Assembly: GCA_033816765.1 (NCBI GenBank)
Contig: CM066290.1
Coordinates: 3,162,001-3,226,000, forward strand
DNA length: 64,000 nucleotides
Reading direction: 5' to 3'
DNA from: Nothopassalora personata
Taxonomy: Eukaryota > Ascomycota > Dothideomycetes > Mycosphaerellales > Mycosphaerellaceae
Shown here: positions 32,147 to 43,088 of the stretch, piece after piece
How positions within the stretch are numbered: position 1 is the stretch's first letter
Layout: each line of letters opens with the position of its first letter
Position numbers and translations under genes: made by a program
Notes under the pieces: generated by a model
The model's input: the letters and a program-made list of their open reading frames with translations, nothing else
The model's database searches: none
Told to the model about the DNA's origin: nothing

Positions 32147-33283
32147 TGTCGCGGCATGATAACGCATGTGTACTATCTGCGTCATGCCATTAGAGGGACC
32201 AGGCCTCGATCGCACATACGGTATGAGTATACGAATAACAACGCGGCTACGCTTCTTCGTCTTAATCGTGCTTCTGCCAAGTCCACCTTCAGGGACACTG
32301 GCAAGTCGCGTGTCGACGCGTCTCGCATCTGTCAACTTTGCTTTTCCATCAACAGCTATATTTATCCTTCATCAGCAATGCCGACGGTCATCAGAGCACT
32401 CGCTCAAACTATCGACGTGCAAGGCTTCGGCAGAATGCAACCAAGAAGCCAGGGATCGCCTATCCATGTACTGTCAGTGGCGGGCAAATGCAGGGCCGAC
32501 GAAGCACTCCAGGGTCCTGCGAATATGAAGAAGTCTAGGAACGATGAGACCGCAGGATGTACCCAATGGCGAGCGCGCAGGTAGTAAAGATCGAGCCTGC
32601 AGGGCCTATAGCACTTGGCATACGTACTCTGCCCCAGAGCGGCGACTAGTCTTGTCCCGGTGCCGTAGCTGTGGTAGGTAGCACAGGTAGCGCAGGTGTA
32701 TCTCTGTCGCACCAAGACTTCAATCTCGGTGCATCATCAAGCTGTCAATGCCTCCAGCTCCAGGTCTTGGCGTAACTCTGCATTTGCGTCATAGATGAGC
32801 GGCAGCTGGCGGAGTTCAAGTACACCAATCATCGCTGGTGGGAGTCTTTTGACACGCAACACATCACCCATTGCTCGACTTGGACCGCGTTTCAATCTGA
32901 GGGCATGTCATAGTCTCCTCAAATAGCGGGATACCTGATAGTATTCGAGCTTGCAGTCTACATATGTTTCGGAGTAGAACAGTGCATGATTTCGGCTGCT
33001 TCGGTGACTGATGTTCTGGCCCGATCAGACCGTCAGATCGCACGTCGCTTCATGTTTCCATTCCGACAACGCGTGAGCTGAAAGTCAACATTTCTAGCAC
33101 AACGTCCTCTCGAGATGCTGCGCTCGAGAGACAGCCGTGGATTGGCGCCGGCTTCGCGCGACGATGAATGATCAGCTCGAAAAGCGCAAAGAAAGTGTTC
33201 AGGTAAGCGATGTGACTACAACACCGGCAAGTGAGATGCAGCGCTCCTGTACCTCCGTGACCTGATCACTCTCGTCACGAACA
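32147..33283. other. Interval between MFS and HET genes
   Basis: Short overlapping frames at 32,156-32,715 on both strands show no family features. Near 33,200 a GTAAGC followed 40 bp on by a CAG could be a small 5' UTR intron of the HET gene. Nothing else is recognised. Confidence 0.45.
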
Positions 33284-35167
33284 ATGGAAACGAGACGTCG
33301 GAACGAGACTACCAGGTCTGCATCATGGTCAGCATTATCACCGACTTTCGACTTCTACTACTGGCCTTCAGGAGAAATAATATCAGGATCTTTTCGTGTG
33401 GCAAGCGTCCTTCCTGGTCAATATCATGAGCCCATCCAGTGCCGCCTCCACGAGATCTCGCTCAAGGACAGTAACGCACGATTCATCGCTCTCAGCTACT
33501 GCTGGAATACGAGCAAGGCCGAAGAGACAGTCTTTGTCGATGGCCATGCAACTCGGATCACGGCGAACTTACACGCTGCCATTAGAAACGCGCGTGCGTC
33601 AAGTACCGTTGTCAACCTCTGGGTCGACCAAATATGCGTAGATCAAAGCAACATCATCGACCGCAACGATCAGGTTTCCAAAATGGGTGCCATCTTCCGC
33701 CTGGCCAGTGGTGTAATTGTCTGGCTTGGAGAGGCAGACGAAGATACTGCAGGTGCTATGGACTTACCAAAAACGATCAGACGTTACTGGCCGGGCCTGT
33801 ACAAAAGCCCCAGTGATCTTACGGATCACAGTAAAACGCCACCGGAGGTCCCTAAGTGGGGAGAAAAGGCATGGCACGCTTTCAGGGCACTTCTGCTTCG
33901 TCCTTGGTTCAAGAGACTATGGGTAATACAAGAAATCGCGTGTGCTAGAGATATCGTGGTTACCTGTGGGCCGACTACTGCTATGTGGAACGACTTTGTT
34001 AAGTTGGTCCATATCGTCGACTCGATGCATCATTCGTCTATTGGTATCAACCATATGCTCGGCTCGAAAAGTGCTGCGCAATATGTAGGCTTCATGGAGG
34101 AGCTGCGTGCAATTACCGAGCAGGGCACGAAACAAGCGGTCAAAGACTATGCCAGTGATGATTGTATGGCTCCCTATGTTCTTCGCATGGCAAAAGATTG
34201 TAATGCTACGGATCATCGGGATAAGTTATACGCCTTCCACCACATCATCCGACTGGTTACAAGACCTGACTATGCCATCGACATCAAGACACTGTACCAA
34301 CAGTTCGCCCTCCAATACGTGCGGCGTATAGCGTATGCTATCTCGGAATTCAGCTGCGATGTAATGGCGCTGTCCAAACGGCAACTGGAGTTCGTCTATA
34401 GTGCTGGCTTATGCAATCAGCTCCTGGAACTACCGTCATGGTGCCCAGATTGGTCCGTCCCTTGGCAAGCTCGTCCACTTTGGCTGGACTCTCCCTGCTA
34501 CAAAGCTGGTGGCGGCGAGGTCAAAGAGATTGTCCCCATTGCTGAGAGCTCTCTGAGGGCAGATACAGCCTTCCGACTGCCATTAACCGTAAAAGTTTTT
34601 GATCGAGTGTGGACCGCTGCTTCGGTCAGCTTGCGCTTCTCGGAGGAGAACCTTGCAGGAAGCATCCGGGAGTGGCTTTTCTCCTCGATGTCGCTGCTGC
34701 ATACCAACCGCGGCCGACCTCACATCTATCCCGACCAACATGCAGCTATCGCACGCACCATCACCGCCGACCAAGAACAGGGCCGGAAGCTGACGATTGA
34801 AGAAGCAGTGGCAAAGTATGATGCACTTCTGGCTTATCTGCAGCAGTCGGATGGTGAGATCCGCCAAGATAACATCAACAATGATCCCGAGATCGAGCAC
34901 TACGCTACTGTTAGCTTCCTCCGTGGTCGGGTCTTCTTCATCACCGACGAGGGTCGCTTTGGCCTTGCTCGTGACGGGTTGGCATGGGGAGATAGTCTCG
35001 CAGTTGTGCAAGGCGCTCCAGTGCCGATATTGCTTCGACCGACTATCAGGAACGGGCCACTGAACAGGGAATTCCAGCTACTGACGGAAGCATTTGTCCT
35101 GGACGCCATGGAGGGTCAGGTTTGGCATGATGCGAGCGTTGCGCGCGAGGAGATCTTCTTGGTATAA
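33284..35167 (+). CDS. HET-domain (heterokaryon incompatibility-like) protein
   Basis: Single-exon, 627-residue protein. The HET domain (about residues 60-230) shows the three classic blocks: FIALSYCWN, then LWVDQICVDQSN with IIDRNDQV, then MGAIFRLASGVIVWLGEADED. The later sequence contains WFKRLWVIQEIA, another stretch common in this family, and a long C-terminal region without a known domain. HET proteins mediate non-self recognition and programmed cell death when incompatible hyphae fuse, but most genomic copies have no tested function. No NACHT, WD40 or patatin partner domain is present. The start ATG has the context CACGAACAATGG. There is no frame break, so it is probably functional. Confidence 0.93.
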   Translation: METRRRNETTRSASWSALSPTFDFYYWPSGEIISGSFRVASVLPGQYHEPIQCRLHEISLKDSNARFIALSYCWNTSKAEETVFVDGHATRITANLHAAIRNARASSTVVNLWVDQICVDQSNIIDRNDQVSKMGAIFRLASGVIVWLGEADEDTAGAMDLPKTIRRYWPGLYKSPSDLTDHSKTPPEVPKWGEKAWHAFRALLLRPWFKRLWVIQEIACARDIVVTCGPTTAMWNDFVKLVHIVDSMHHSSIGINHMLGSKSAAQYVGFMEELRAITEQGTKQAVKDYASDDCMAPYVLRMAKDCNATDHRDKLYAFHHIIRLVTRPDYAIDIKTLYQQFALQYVRRIAYAISEFSCDVMALSKRQLEFVYSAGLCNQLLELPSWCPDWSVPWQARPLWLDSPCYKAGGGEVKEIVPIAESSLRADTAFRLPLTVKVFDRVWTAASVSLRFSEENLAGSIREWLFSSMSLLHTNRGRPHIYPDQHAAIARTITADQEQGRKLTIEEAVAKYDALLAYLQQSDGEIRQDNINNDPEIEHYATVSFLRGRVFFITDEGRFGLARDGLAWGDSLAVVQGAPVPILLRPTIRNGPLNREFQLLTEAFVLDAMEGQVWHDASVAREEIFLV

Positions 35168-35552
35168 ACCTCTGTACGACTGCTGAGAAGGCACCAAAGA
35201 CTGGTGGCGTATCTGTGTTGCCGCCGAGTGCTTGACCGTAATATCGACGAAGAAGGAAGCATTGCCCGGAACAAAGCAATCCGAGCCAGCAATTCCGGAC
35301 CACTGCATGGCTTTCGTGGCGACCTCCACGAGATAGACTATCATCGGGCGTGCAAAGTGCCACGAAAATTGCATTTGATCACCTCATCGGTATGAACTGC
35401 CTTGTCGGTCTTGAAAGCCGATAGCTACCGAAAGAGGCTTGGCATCATTATCACCGTTCTTCAATATGTTCTAGATGTGACATACCATAACGACCACCAC
35501 CACCCTCCGACAACCAATTTCCTGTCAACTCCGAATTCACGAGTGTTTGAAA
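35168..35552. other. Short intergenic region, HET to NmrA gene
   Basis: It contains the HET 3' UTR and the NmrA-like gene promoter. A CA/CC-rich stretch lies at about 35,490-35,510. I see no gene. Confidence 0.5.
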
Positions 35553-36612
35553 ATGAGCATTACCACTGTCACGCTGCTCGGCGCAGACGGAAATCTGGGA
35601 CCTTCAATCTACGAAGCACTCTCTTCGAACGGTTTCGATGTCACCGTGCTCAAGAGAAAATCCTCGAAATCAACTACGAAATACCCTAAGCAAGTGACCG
35701 TCGGCGATGCATTCGAGGTCAATGAGCTTGTAGATGCTCTCCAAGGACAGGATGCTGTGATAGTGACTTTCAAGGGCAGTCAGACGGACTTACAAAAGCG
35801 CATTGCAGATGCTTCAGTGCGTGCTGGCGTGAAACGTACGTCCGATCGTTCTTTCCGCGCGCAGGTGGTGCTTACAACGAGATCTAGGCTTTATACCCGC
35901 TGATGTGAGTCAGCTCTGTCGAAGTTGCCAAAATGCGATACCTGAGACGCACTCGTAACGCATGGCTTCTGCGCACACCCTTGGGACAGATATGCTAAAA
36001 CAAATTACCCATTAGTTTGGTTCAGTGGACTCATCCAGCCCGTTGACGCAGGAACTAGTCCCGCTCTATAGACACAAGTCTGCATTCCGGGAGTACCTCA
36101 TTGAGCTTGCAGAGAAGCATCCTGAGTTCAGCTGGACATCTCTAGTGTGCGGCCACTTCTTCGACTGGAGCCTCGAATTCCTGCACGTGTGGCTTAAGGA
36201 CCGCCGGGTCGAGATACTTGACGACGGGAAGACTAAGTGGTCAGCAAGCTCGCTCTCTCAAATCGGCAAAGCGACTGTGCGCGTGTTGCAGCGTCCCGAG
36301 GTGACGAAGAACCGGATGATTTACGTGCAAAGCTTTCTAATCTCGCAGAATGAGATGGTCAGCGCTCTCGAGCGTGCTACTCAATCCCAATGGACGATAG
36401 TGAGGCACGATGCAAAGCAATACCAGCTAGAGGAGAAGCGCAAGGCCGATGCTGGTGATCTGGAAGCCATTGAGAACCTTGTATGGTTGTTGGGCGCTAT
36501 CGATGCCAATTGGGAGGAGAAGAAAGACTTTGCGATGAAGGACTTGGGTCTTGAGAATGAGGACCTGGATGCAGTTGTGAGGACGACTCTGGAAAAGCAT
36601 GGGGAGCCGTAG
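35553..36612 (+). CDS. NmrA-like / isoflavone-reductase-like NAD(P)-binding protein
   Basis: Model: join(35553..35835, 35888..35904, 36016..36612), 298 residues. Intron 1 (52 bp) and intron 2 (111 bp) enclose a 17-nt exon that encodes the end of the RFIPAD motif, whose continuation FGSVD opens exon 3; all frames join. The N-terminus has a Rossmann fold nucleotide loop of atypical form (TLLGADGNLGPSI, GxxGxxG-like), then AVIVTFKGSQ. The C-terminal half (HKSAFREYLIELAEKHPEFSWT, GHFFDWSL) matches fungal NmrA-like redox sensors or isoflavone reductase homologues in the cytosol. The substrate is unknown. It is convergent with rsr1, only 168 bp away. Confidence 0.85.
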
Positions 36613-36780
36613 CGCTGATCTGCTTGTGATGGCTCTGTGCATTGGATATGTTCTGCTTTCACATAGCTGGCTGTTCGAGCTTCGTTGACAACGCCCCCAA
36701 CGCTCTGGTGGTCCTATGCGAGTTTCCAAATGGCTGTATCCGGCAATGTTTGCTCAGGTTGTAGAATGGCACCAGTCATA

Positions 36781-37641
36781 TCATAGTATCACGCACTTGG
36801 GCCCACCACTACCGCCACCGCCCCTACGATCATCATCACGCCGGTGTCGCTTCCGTCGCGTTCTCTGATGCCGCTCTCGCTCCTCAGGTCGTGCTCGTGA
36901 GAGATCTTTTCTGATGATTTGCCTGCAGACGTCGGTGAAGACCTCGTTGATGTTCGTAGCTCTCCGTGCGCTGGTTTCGTAATATGGTATATTGCCCCAG
37001 CTTTGTGACAGCTGGAAAGCCTTTGCCCTCGACACGGCTCGATCCTCCTCCAGGTCAGACTTGTTCCCTACAAGAACCATGGGGAAATGGGGGTCGCCTT
37101 TCGTCCGTACGATTTGGTCTCGAAGCTCGACCAGTTCACGGAGGGACGATGCAGATGTAATGCTGAAGACTAACAGGAAGCCTTGGCCCAAGCGCATGTA
37201 CATGTCTCTGGCCGGCAGTCAGATCACTTGTTCTTAGCGAAAGTCAGAGATGAAATTGCATACCTCATCGCAGCTGTAAGTAATCAGCAAAGTGTTATAC
37301 AGTTGCGACGCTGGCGTTCACTCACTGAATTGCTCAGTTCCGGCTGTGTCCATTATCTCGAGTATGACCGATCTGCCCTGCAATCGCGTTCAGCGCTTTG
37401 TGCATCACCTTGGAAGCTTTGCGTTCCCCTACGTCTACATCGACATGTTTTCGATACGAATCTTCAATGGTGGGATCGTAGCGCTCCACGAACACTCCTT
37501 GGACGAATTGCACTGCCATTGTGAGCTTCGACGCGGTACACATACTGCTGCATCCCACGTACTTGTCAGGCAACTCTTGCCTACCCCGCCAGTGCCCAGC
37601 ATGGCGATGTGGTATTCTCTTTGATGCGCCGAACGCGACAT
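36781..37641 (-). CDS. rsr1: Ras-family small GTPase, Rsr1/Bud1 (Rap-like) type
   Basis: Model: complement(join(36781..37207, 37264..37273, 37326..37377, 37433..37512, 37563..37641)), 215 residues. The four introns are 56, 52, 55 and 50 bp; exon 4 is only 10 nt (encoding TAM plus part of Arg). Motifs: P-loop GTGGVGKS, effector region [18 protein letters not shown]3 DTAGTEQF, then [15 protein letters not shown]4 NKSDLEED, G5 ETSAR. A basic, Gly-rich tail ([11 protein letters not shown]) ends in the CAAX box CVIL, predicting geranylgeranylation and plasma-membrane anchoring. Rsr1 marks sites of polarised growth through Cdc42 and its exchange factor. Start choice: [12 protein letters not shown] gives a short N-terminal extension, normal for the family. 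Confidence 0.92.
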
Positions 37642-38818
37642 GAGCACCGGGGTATCGTGACAGGCTCTTTCTAGCGCGCCCCAATGGCGTTTTGTCCCAA
37701 CGGCAGGTCCTCTCTGGCAAATCCGATCCGCGGACTTTGTTCGCAGCGCGAAGTTCAAGTGTCCGAATCACGCGGTGGGAGGACCCGCTCTGCGGACAGT
37801 GTCTCGGTCAGGATAGTCTTCTGCGGTACGAGCATCCATCCAGCGCGTGGCACGGCTGTAAATGCCACAGGCGGATTGGTACTACCACAGGTCGAGGCGT
37901 TTAGTGACGCAACGCGGAGACGGATATGCGCAGCGCGACAGGTCGCGAACAGAACAGAACAGCAGTAGTGACAGGAAGGAGATCAAGTGTTTGGAGGAAG
38001 GGCAAATGTGGCTCTGACCACGGCGCGCCATTGAATGCAGTAGCTCTGGAGCCCATCGCAATAAGAATGCGTGCACAGCAATCTATGTCTATTAGAACTA
38101 AGTTAGAGTGTTATCACGCCCCCACAAATGTGTGAACCGCACCACTCCCTGGCAGTTCGCGGGCGCCGTGGCCTTGCTAAGCAACACTAAATGGATAGAT
38201 GGAGTCAGTCGCGCTTCTCTTTCGCCCAACAAGTCGTCCTCGTCCACAGCACAGACTGCCTGAATGACCGGCTTACTCGCTCATTCGCCGACAACGGGCC
38301 TATCAAGTGTCGCTCAGCACCTTGTCGACTGCAAGAGAGCGTGAGGTGCGATGCCCCTCACAGCTTTTTGCGGCACAGCTGCTTGAACGAGCTAGACTAC
38401 CGGCCGCCGGAAGGTGAGCCACGCGCTGCGCGGTAAAGGCCCCAAAGCCAGCGGGCAAACCGATCCCAGTGTTACGGCCGTGGCATCACCTAATCGAAAA
38501 AGATGATGAAGTCACCACAAAACAACGTGCTGTCAACAGCTCAAATGGCTAGCGCGTAGCATTATAGAGACGCCATTGAAGCAACCACGCCTCCGGTCAC
38601 CCTTCAGGCGTTCGAGTATGCACCGATTATGCAGGAAGATACATCCGCCAGTAGCAGGTCGCTGCCGGCCCACCATGCATGATTCCGGCTTACGCGCGAC
38701 CTTGGAGGTCGGCATAGCACCTGCGACCGGAGTGATGCTGCTCGTGCATCCTTTTGTCAGTGCGCTATGGTAACGAACCTCGCCATGTAAATGTTCGACA
38801 TCTTGGCAGTTCGTTCGA
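37642..38818. other. Gene-free interval upstream of rsr1
   Basis: It holds the rsr1 promoter on its left. Small frames (37,684-37,968 +; 38,191-38,436 +; 38,533-38,715 -) have no recognisable domains. Nothing supports an RNA gene. Confidence 0.5.
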
Positions 38819-39283
38819 CAGGGTCAGGCAATAATTATATTAACCCCTGCTAGGCTGGATCCTTCATCTAGCCCGATATGTCGAGATATACAAAATAATC
38901 TACTACTGTGTGTATAACCACCCTCGGCTTGTATAACTGCTTTACACCTCTATCTCATACTTTGACAAGCCCTCAATATATCAGATGTAGTCAGTCTTTC
39001 CCACTTAGTTTGAACTGCTGTAACCACTTCAGCCTTTGTAGTTGTAAAGTGAAGCCCAATCCTATAAAGAGCCCATATCTAGCCCTTCTCGAAGGGTGTA
39101 AACAGGCGGCCTTTAGCCATAATAACAGTGCACTAAGATAGGCATATAGTACTAGAGACGCGTGTGTGAGAGTGAAAAAAAGTCTGTACAGAAGACTGTT
39201 GGCCATATATATATATATCGATATTTCGGGCTAGATGAAGCATCCACCCTAGCAGGGGTCAATATGATTATTGCCTGACCCTG
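38819..39283. mobile_element. 465-bp MITE-like element with about 72-bp terminal inverted repeats
   Basis: The left end CAGGGTCAGGCAATAAT and the inverted right end ATTATTGCCTGACCCTG start an inverted repeat of about 72 bp with about 7 mismatches by hand alignment (38,819-38,890 and 39,212-39,283). The interior of about 320 bp has no intact transposase frame. The bases GA flank both ends (38,817-38,818 and 39,284-39,285), which may be a 2-bp target duplication; a TA duplication is not seen. The right end is followed by a short AT repeat on the inner side (39,205-39,218). It ends 128 bp before the EMC1 start codon. It is probably a non-autonomous DNA transposon derivative. Confidence 0.85.
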
Positions 39284-39411
39284 GAATTGTGAAAGTGTTG
39301 TGGAGATCGTGGCGGGGACAACCGCCGACGGGTGCTGCGGCCGCTAGCTTGACTCGCGCACATCACAAGTTTACGACTACAGTACTCTACTACCATAGCA
39401 TACTATCGCCG

Positions 39412-42268
39412 ATGAAGATGCATGTTCCGCTTCTCGGCTTGATATCCTCACTGCTTGGATCATCACTAGCAATCTTCGCCGATGAAGCGTGGAACGTCGA
39501 CTATCACTACGCCTTGGTGGGATTGCCAAAAGAGGACACAACTCTCTTCCACCAGCCTAACCCCGGCTCGAAAGCATCGCTGATCTACACGCTCTCCGAA
39601 GAAGGTGTCGTTGGTGCTGTCAGCCCAAGGGACGGCGCACTGGTATGGCGGCATGTACTCAAGGCCAACGCCACGCAACGCGCGCCCAGCTTCCTGCGAG
39701 CCGGTCAAGGGCGGGAGGTGGTTGTGTCTGGCATCGATGGTCAAATTGCCGCCTGGAGCGCTGCGGATGGTAGACTGGCTTGGACTCACCACGTCGATGG
39801 AAGTCTGGAGGACCTCGAGATCTTGGAGCTGAGCGATGGTCGAGAGGCCCCCAGCGCCAAGGATGCCATTGTTCTTGCGAGTGGCGCGCATCCCAATGTG
39901 CAGCGACTGGACGGCGTATCGGGCGCCGTCAAGTGGACGTACAAACTCGACAGCGGAGATATCCCATATCAAGTGTCCGCATCCTCGACCGAGGTATTCG
40001 CCATCTCACTACACAAGACTTTGATGGGTAACATCAAGATCAAAGTGCTAGCTCTGGATCCGGTCAGCGGGCACAAGAATGATGAATACACATTGAGCTC
40101 CGACAGTGAGCTATCTTCTACAGACCTTATTGTGTCAGTTGGTGCCAACTCTGCTTCACCCATCATTGCATGGACCGATCCTGCATACAGCATACTCAAA
40201 GTCAACATCATTGGCACCAAAGGGGTCACTTCATTCAGTATTGACAAGCACGATGGCCAGTCCGTGACAAGAATCAGACTGCACGCACCATTTCACACAA
40301 ACTCCCTGGCGCACTTCCTCGTACATTACGAGACTGCCGTTTCTCATTGGGCCGAGGTGTACCATATTGATCTCAAGAGGAGCAAAGTCGAGAGGGCTTA
40401 TGCATTGCCGAAGATTGGCGGTAGTGGCGCCTTCTCCACTAGCACTTCTGATGCAAATGTCTACTTCACGAGGATCACGCAGAGTGAGATTGTGACTGTA
40501 TCATCGGTATCGCACGGTACAATTGGAAGATGGCCGATCACGGGCGCCAACTTCGGCGTGGCTGCGTCTCAGGGTGAAGTCGTGCAGCCAGTTCACGCAG
40601 TATCGGAAGTGTCCGTCAAGGGCGACGCAGTATCTGCATTAAGAACTGCAGTGTTTCTGACCACCGGCGATTGGATCCTCATTCGAGAGGGGACACCTGT
40701 ATGGCAGCGACCTGAGGCACTGGCCACGACACTGGAAGCGGCGTTTGCAGCCCCTGTGGAGGTCGAGGTTTTGAAGCGTGATCTCGAAATGAAAGCGCAC
40801 AGCAACCCAGTATCGGCTTACGTTCATCGTGTAAAACGACACATTCAGGATTGGCAGAGACTTCCTGAGGTGTTGTCGTCTCTACCGCAGAAGCTCAGAA
40901 GTGGTCTGTCCGGCACTACTGCCGAGAGCGGGCTCGTCGGCGATGTGTTTGGGTTCCACCAGGTCGTTGCATGTGCTACCAGGACTGGAAGAGTCCTGGC
41001 TTTGGACGCCGCGAATCCAAACAAAATCCTCTGGACCAGGCAAGTTTTGAACTTGAAGGCAGGCCAGAAGTGGACTCCCAAGTTTACTTCGGCTTCGGAT
41101 GGCATTCTCGTGCTGGTTTCGGGAAGCGAAGGTGAAAGCCACAGACTGAATGCCACGAACGGAGAGCCAGTACCAGTCACTGCTGCAGCAAGTTCAGGTT
41201 CATCTGCAGCCGGCAGCGTGCAATTCACGATGCGAGACGGCCAGCTCGAAGCAATCAAGGCAGGGGATGCTACTGGCGGGCCTCTCTGGCACTTCATTAC
41301 GTCTGATCAAGAACGTGTCCTGAGTCTCATACCTCGGCCTGTCAACGACCCGGTTGCTTCAATTGGCAAAGTGCTAGGAGATCGAAGGGTGCTCTATAAG
41401 TACCTCAGCCCGAACTTGGCTCTCTTAGCCACGGCCAATGACGCGGCCAAGTCAGCGTCCTTCTATGTACTAGACACAGTCTCGGGAGCTACTCTGTATG
41501 CCGACACGCACGCTGGCATCGACCTGTTGGCACCGATACCTTCCCTTCTTTCAGAGAACTGGTTCGCGTACTCTTACACCACCGAGTCCTCGGATGGTAC
41601 GCCAAAGGGCCATCATCTTGTCGTGGGCGAGATGTTTGAGTCTCTCGTGCCCAATGACCGCGGATCGCTGAGCGGCACTGTCAATGCTTCATCCCTCCAA
41701 GAACCTGCAGAGCCCTTTGTATTGCTCCGATCGTATCAGATTCCGGAGAGCATCTCGAAGCTAGCAGTGACTCAGACCCGTCAGGGCATCACGTCTCGAC
41801 AGATACTGGCAGTCCTCTCAGACTCAAATTCTATCGTTGGCATCCCCTATGGGGTAGTAGACCCTCGTCGTCCCATCGGTCGAGATCCCACCAAGGACGA
41901 GCAAGCGGAGGGCCTTGCAAGATACACGCCGACTGTCGAATTCGACCCGAAATGGCTCTTGACCCACAAGCGAGAAGTCATTGGCATCACGAATGTCATC
42001 ACCAGTCCCGCTCTGATCGAAAGCACAAGCTTGGTGTTTGGCTACGGCTTGGACATTTTCGGCACCCGGCTCAGCCCAAGCTTCAGCTTCGATATCCTTG
42101 GCAAGGACTTCAACAAATTCCAGATGCTGGCAACCGTGGCCGCTCTTGCCGTGGCTACCTTTGTGGTTGCTCCTCTGGTAAGTGTCAGTGCTTGTCATGG
42201 ACATCGATCAAGCTAACACGCTGCAGGTTGCACGAAAACAGGTCAATGCAAGGTGGCAATTTGCCTGA
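39412..42268 (+). CDS. emc1: ER membrane protein complex subunit 1 (EMC1)
   Basis: Model: join(39412..42177, 42227..42268), 935 residues. A 49-bp intron (GTAAGT..CTGCAG) separates the last 13 codons. The N-terminus is a signal peptide (MKMHVPLLGLISSLLGSSLA), followed by a PQQ-like beta-propeller lumenal region (LIYTLSEEGVVGAVSPRDGALVWRHVL in pieces). The C-terminal EMC1-specific domain contains RRPIGRDPTKDEQAEGLARYTP, then a transmembrane helix (MLATVAALAVATFVVAPL) and a short cytosolic tail VARKQVNARWQFA. EMC1 is the largest lumenal/membrane subunit of the EMC insertase, which inserts tail-anchored and multi-pass proteins at the ER. The frame is open further upstream into the MITE, but homology starts at 39,412. 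Confidence 0.94.
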
Positions 42269-43088
42269 GCTGGACTGCTCGAGGATCAGTCTTGGCAACG
42301 GCCCTGAACGACGGACGTAACAAGCTTGGTGGGATGCATCATCACAAGGTCCCGCCCGCCTCGGGGAGCACTACTTGTCAATCGAAAATGCCAGACACTA
42401 CCCAGCCTCCTATCGTATTGCACCTCGTACCAATGCATAGGCAGGCTTGGACTCGGGCCAATATACCCACCCACCTGCCGATTTCATGACGACAGCAAGC
42501 CACTCACGTTGTGACAGCGGCAGCCATCTGTCGGTGGCTTAAGTTCAGCCCGCACGGGTGCCTCGGCGGATTGTGTACAGAATTATCGGGCGCATGCGTT
42601 GCAGCAACAAATATGTACCTTGCTATCGAAACACTATAACTTGTTTGTATGTTTACTGCAAGGATTGCGACCACTACGCTCGTGCATCGGTAATGCACAT
42701 GTCAAATTCACTTTCTTAGACCAGCACGATGGTTGGGTAGAGTAATGCGAAGGGCCTCGGCAAAAGAGGTGGGTACCTGCACGAGGCCTAAATTGTCTTT
42801 CATTCGCAACGATAGCAACACGGCTGCGCAGTTCCTGCTTTCGGGGCAGAAGCGGAGGCGCGCTCTGCGCTTCACTTCGACAGACTTGTATAGGTCCGAG
42901 CTGCTTATATAGCTCTCTACCCAGGTTCACATTGCTGCCGCGGCTGGAGCGCAACGCCTACCTCTTCCGTCAGGGGCCCTCGAAAATGTTCTGCTGAATT
43001 TGGGGTCCCTTGAGATTGAAGCGCATCAGCGCGTCGTGCCTACGAACGTCCAACAGACTTAACCAAGCTGTATACCATTGCCAGTAGC
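42269..43088. other. Convergent intergenic region EMC1/SND1
   Basis: It contains only 3' UTRs as far as I can see. Small frames on both strands lack domain features, and no repeats stand out. Confidence 0.5.

Noticed and set aside
39271..39411. Upstream in-frame extension of EMC1
   Set aside because: It begins inside the MITE terminal repeat, and the conserved signal peptide starts at 39,412.
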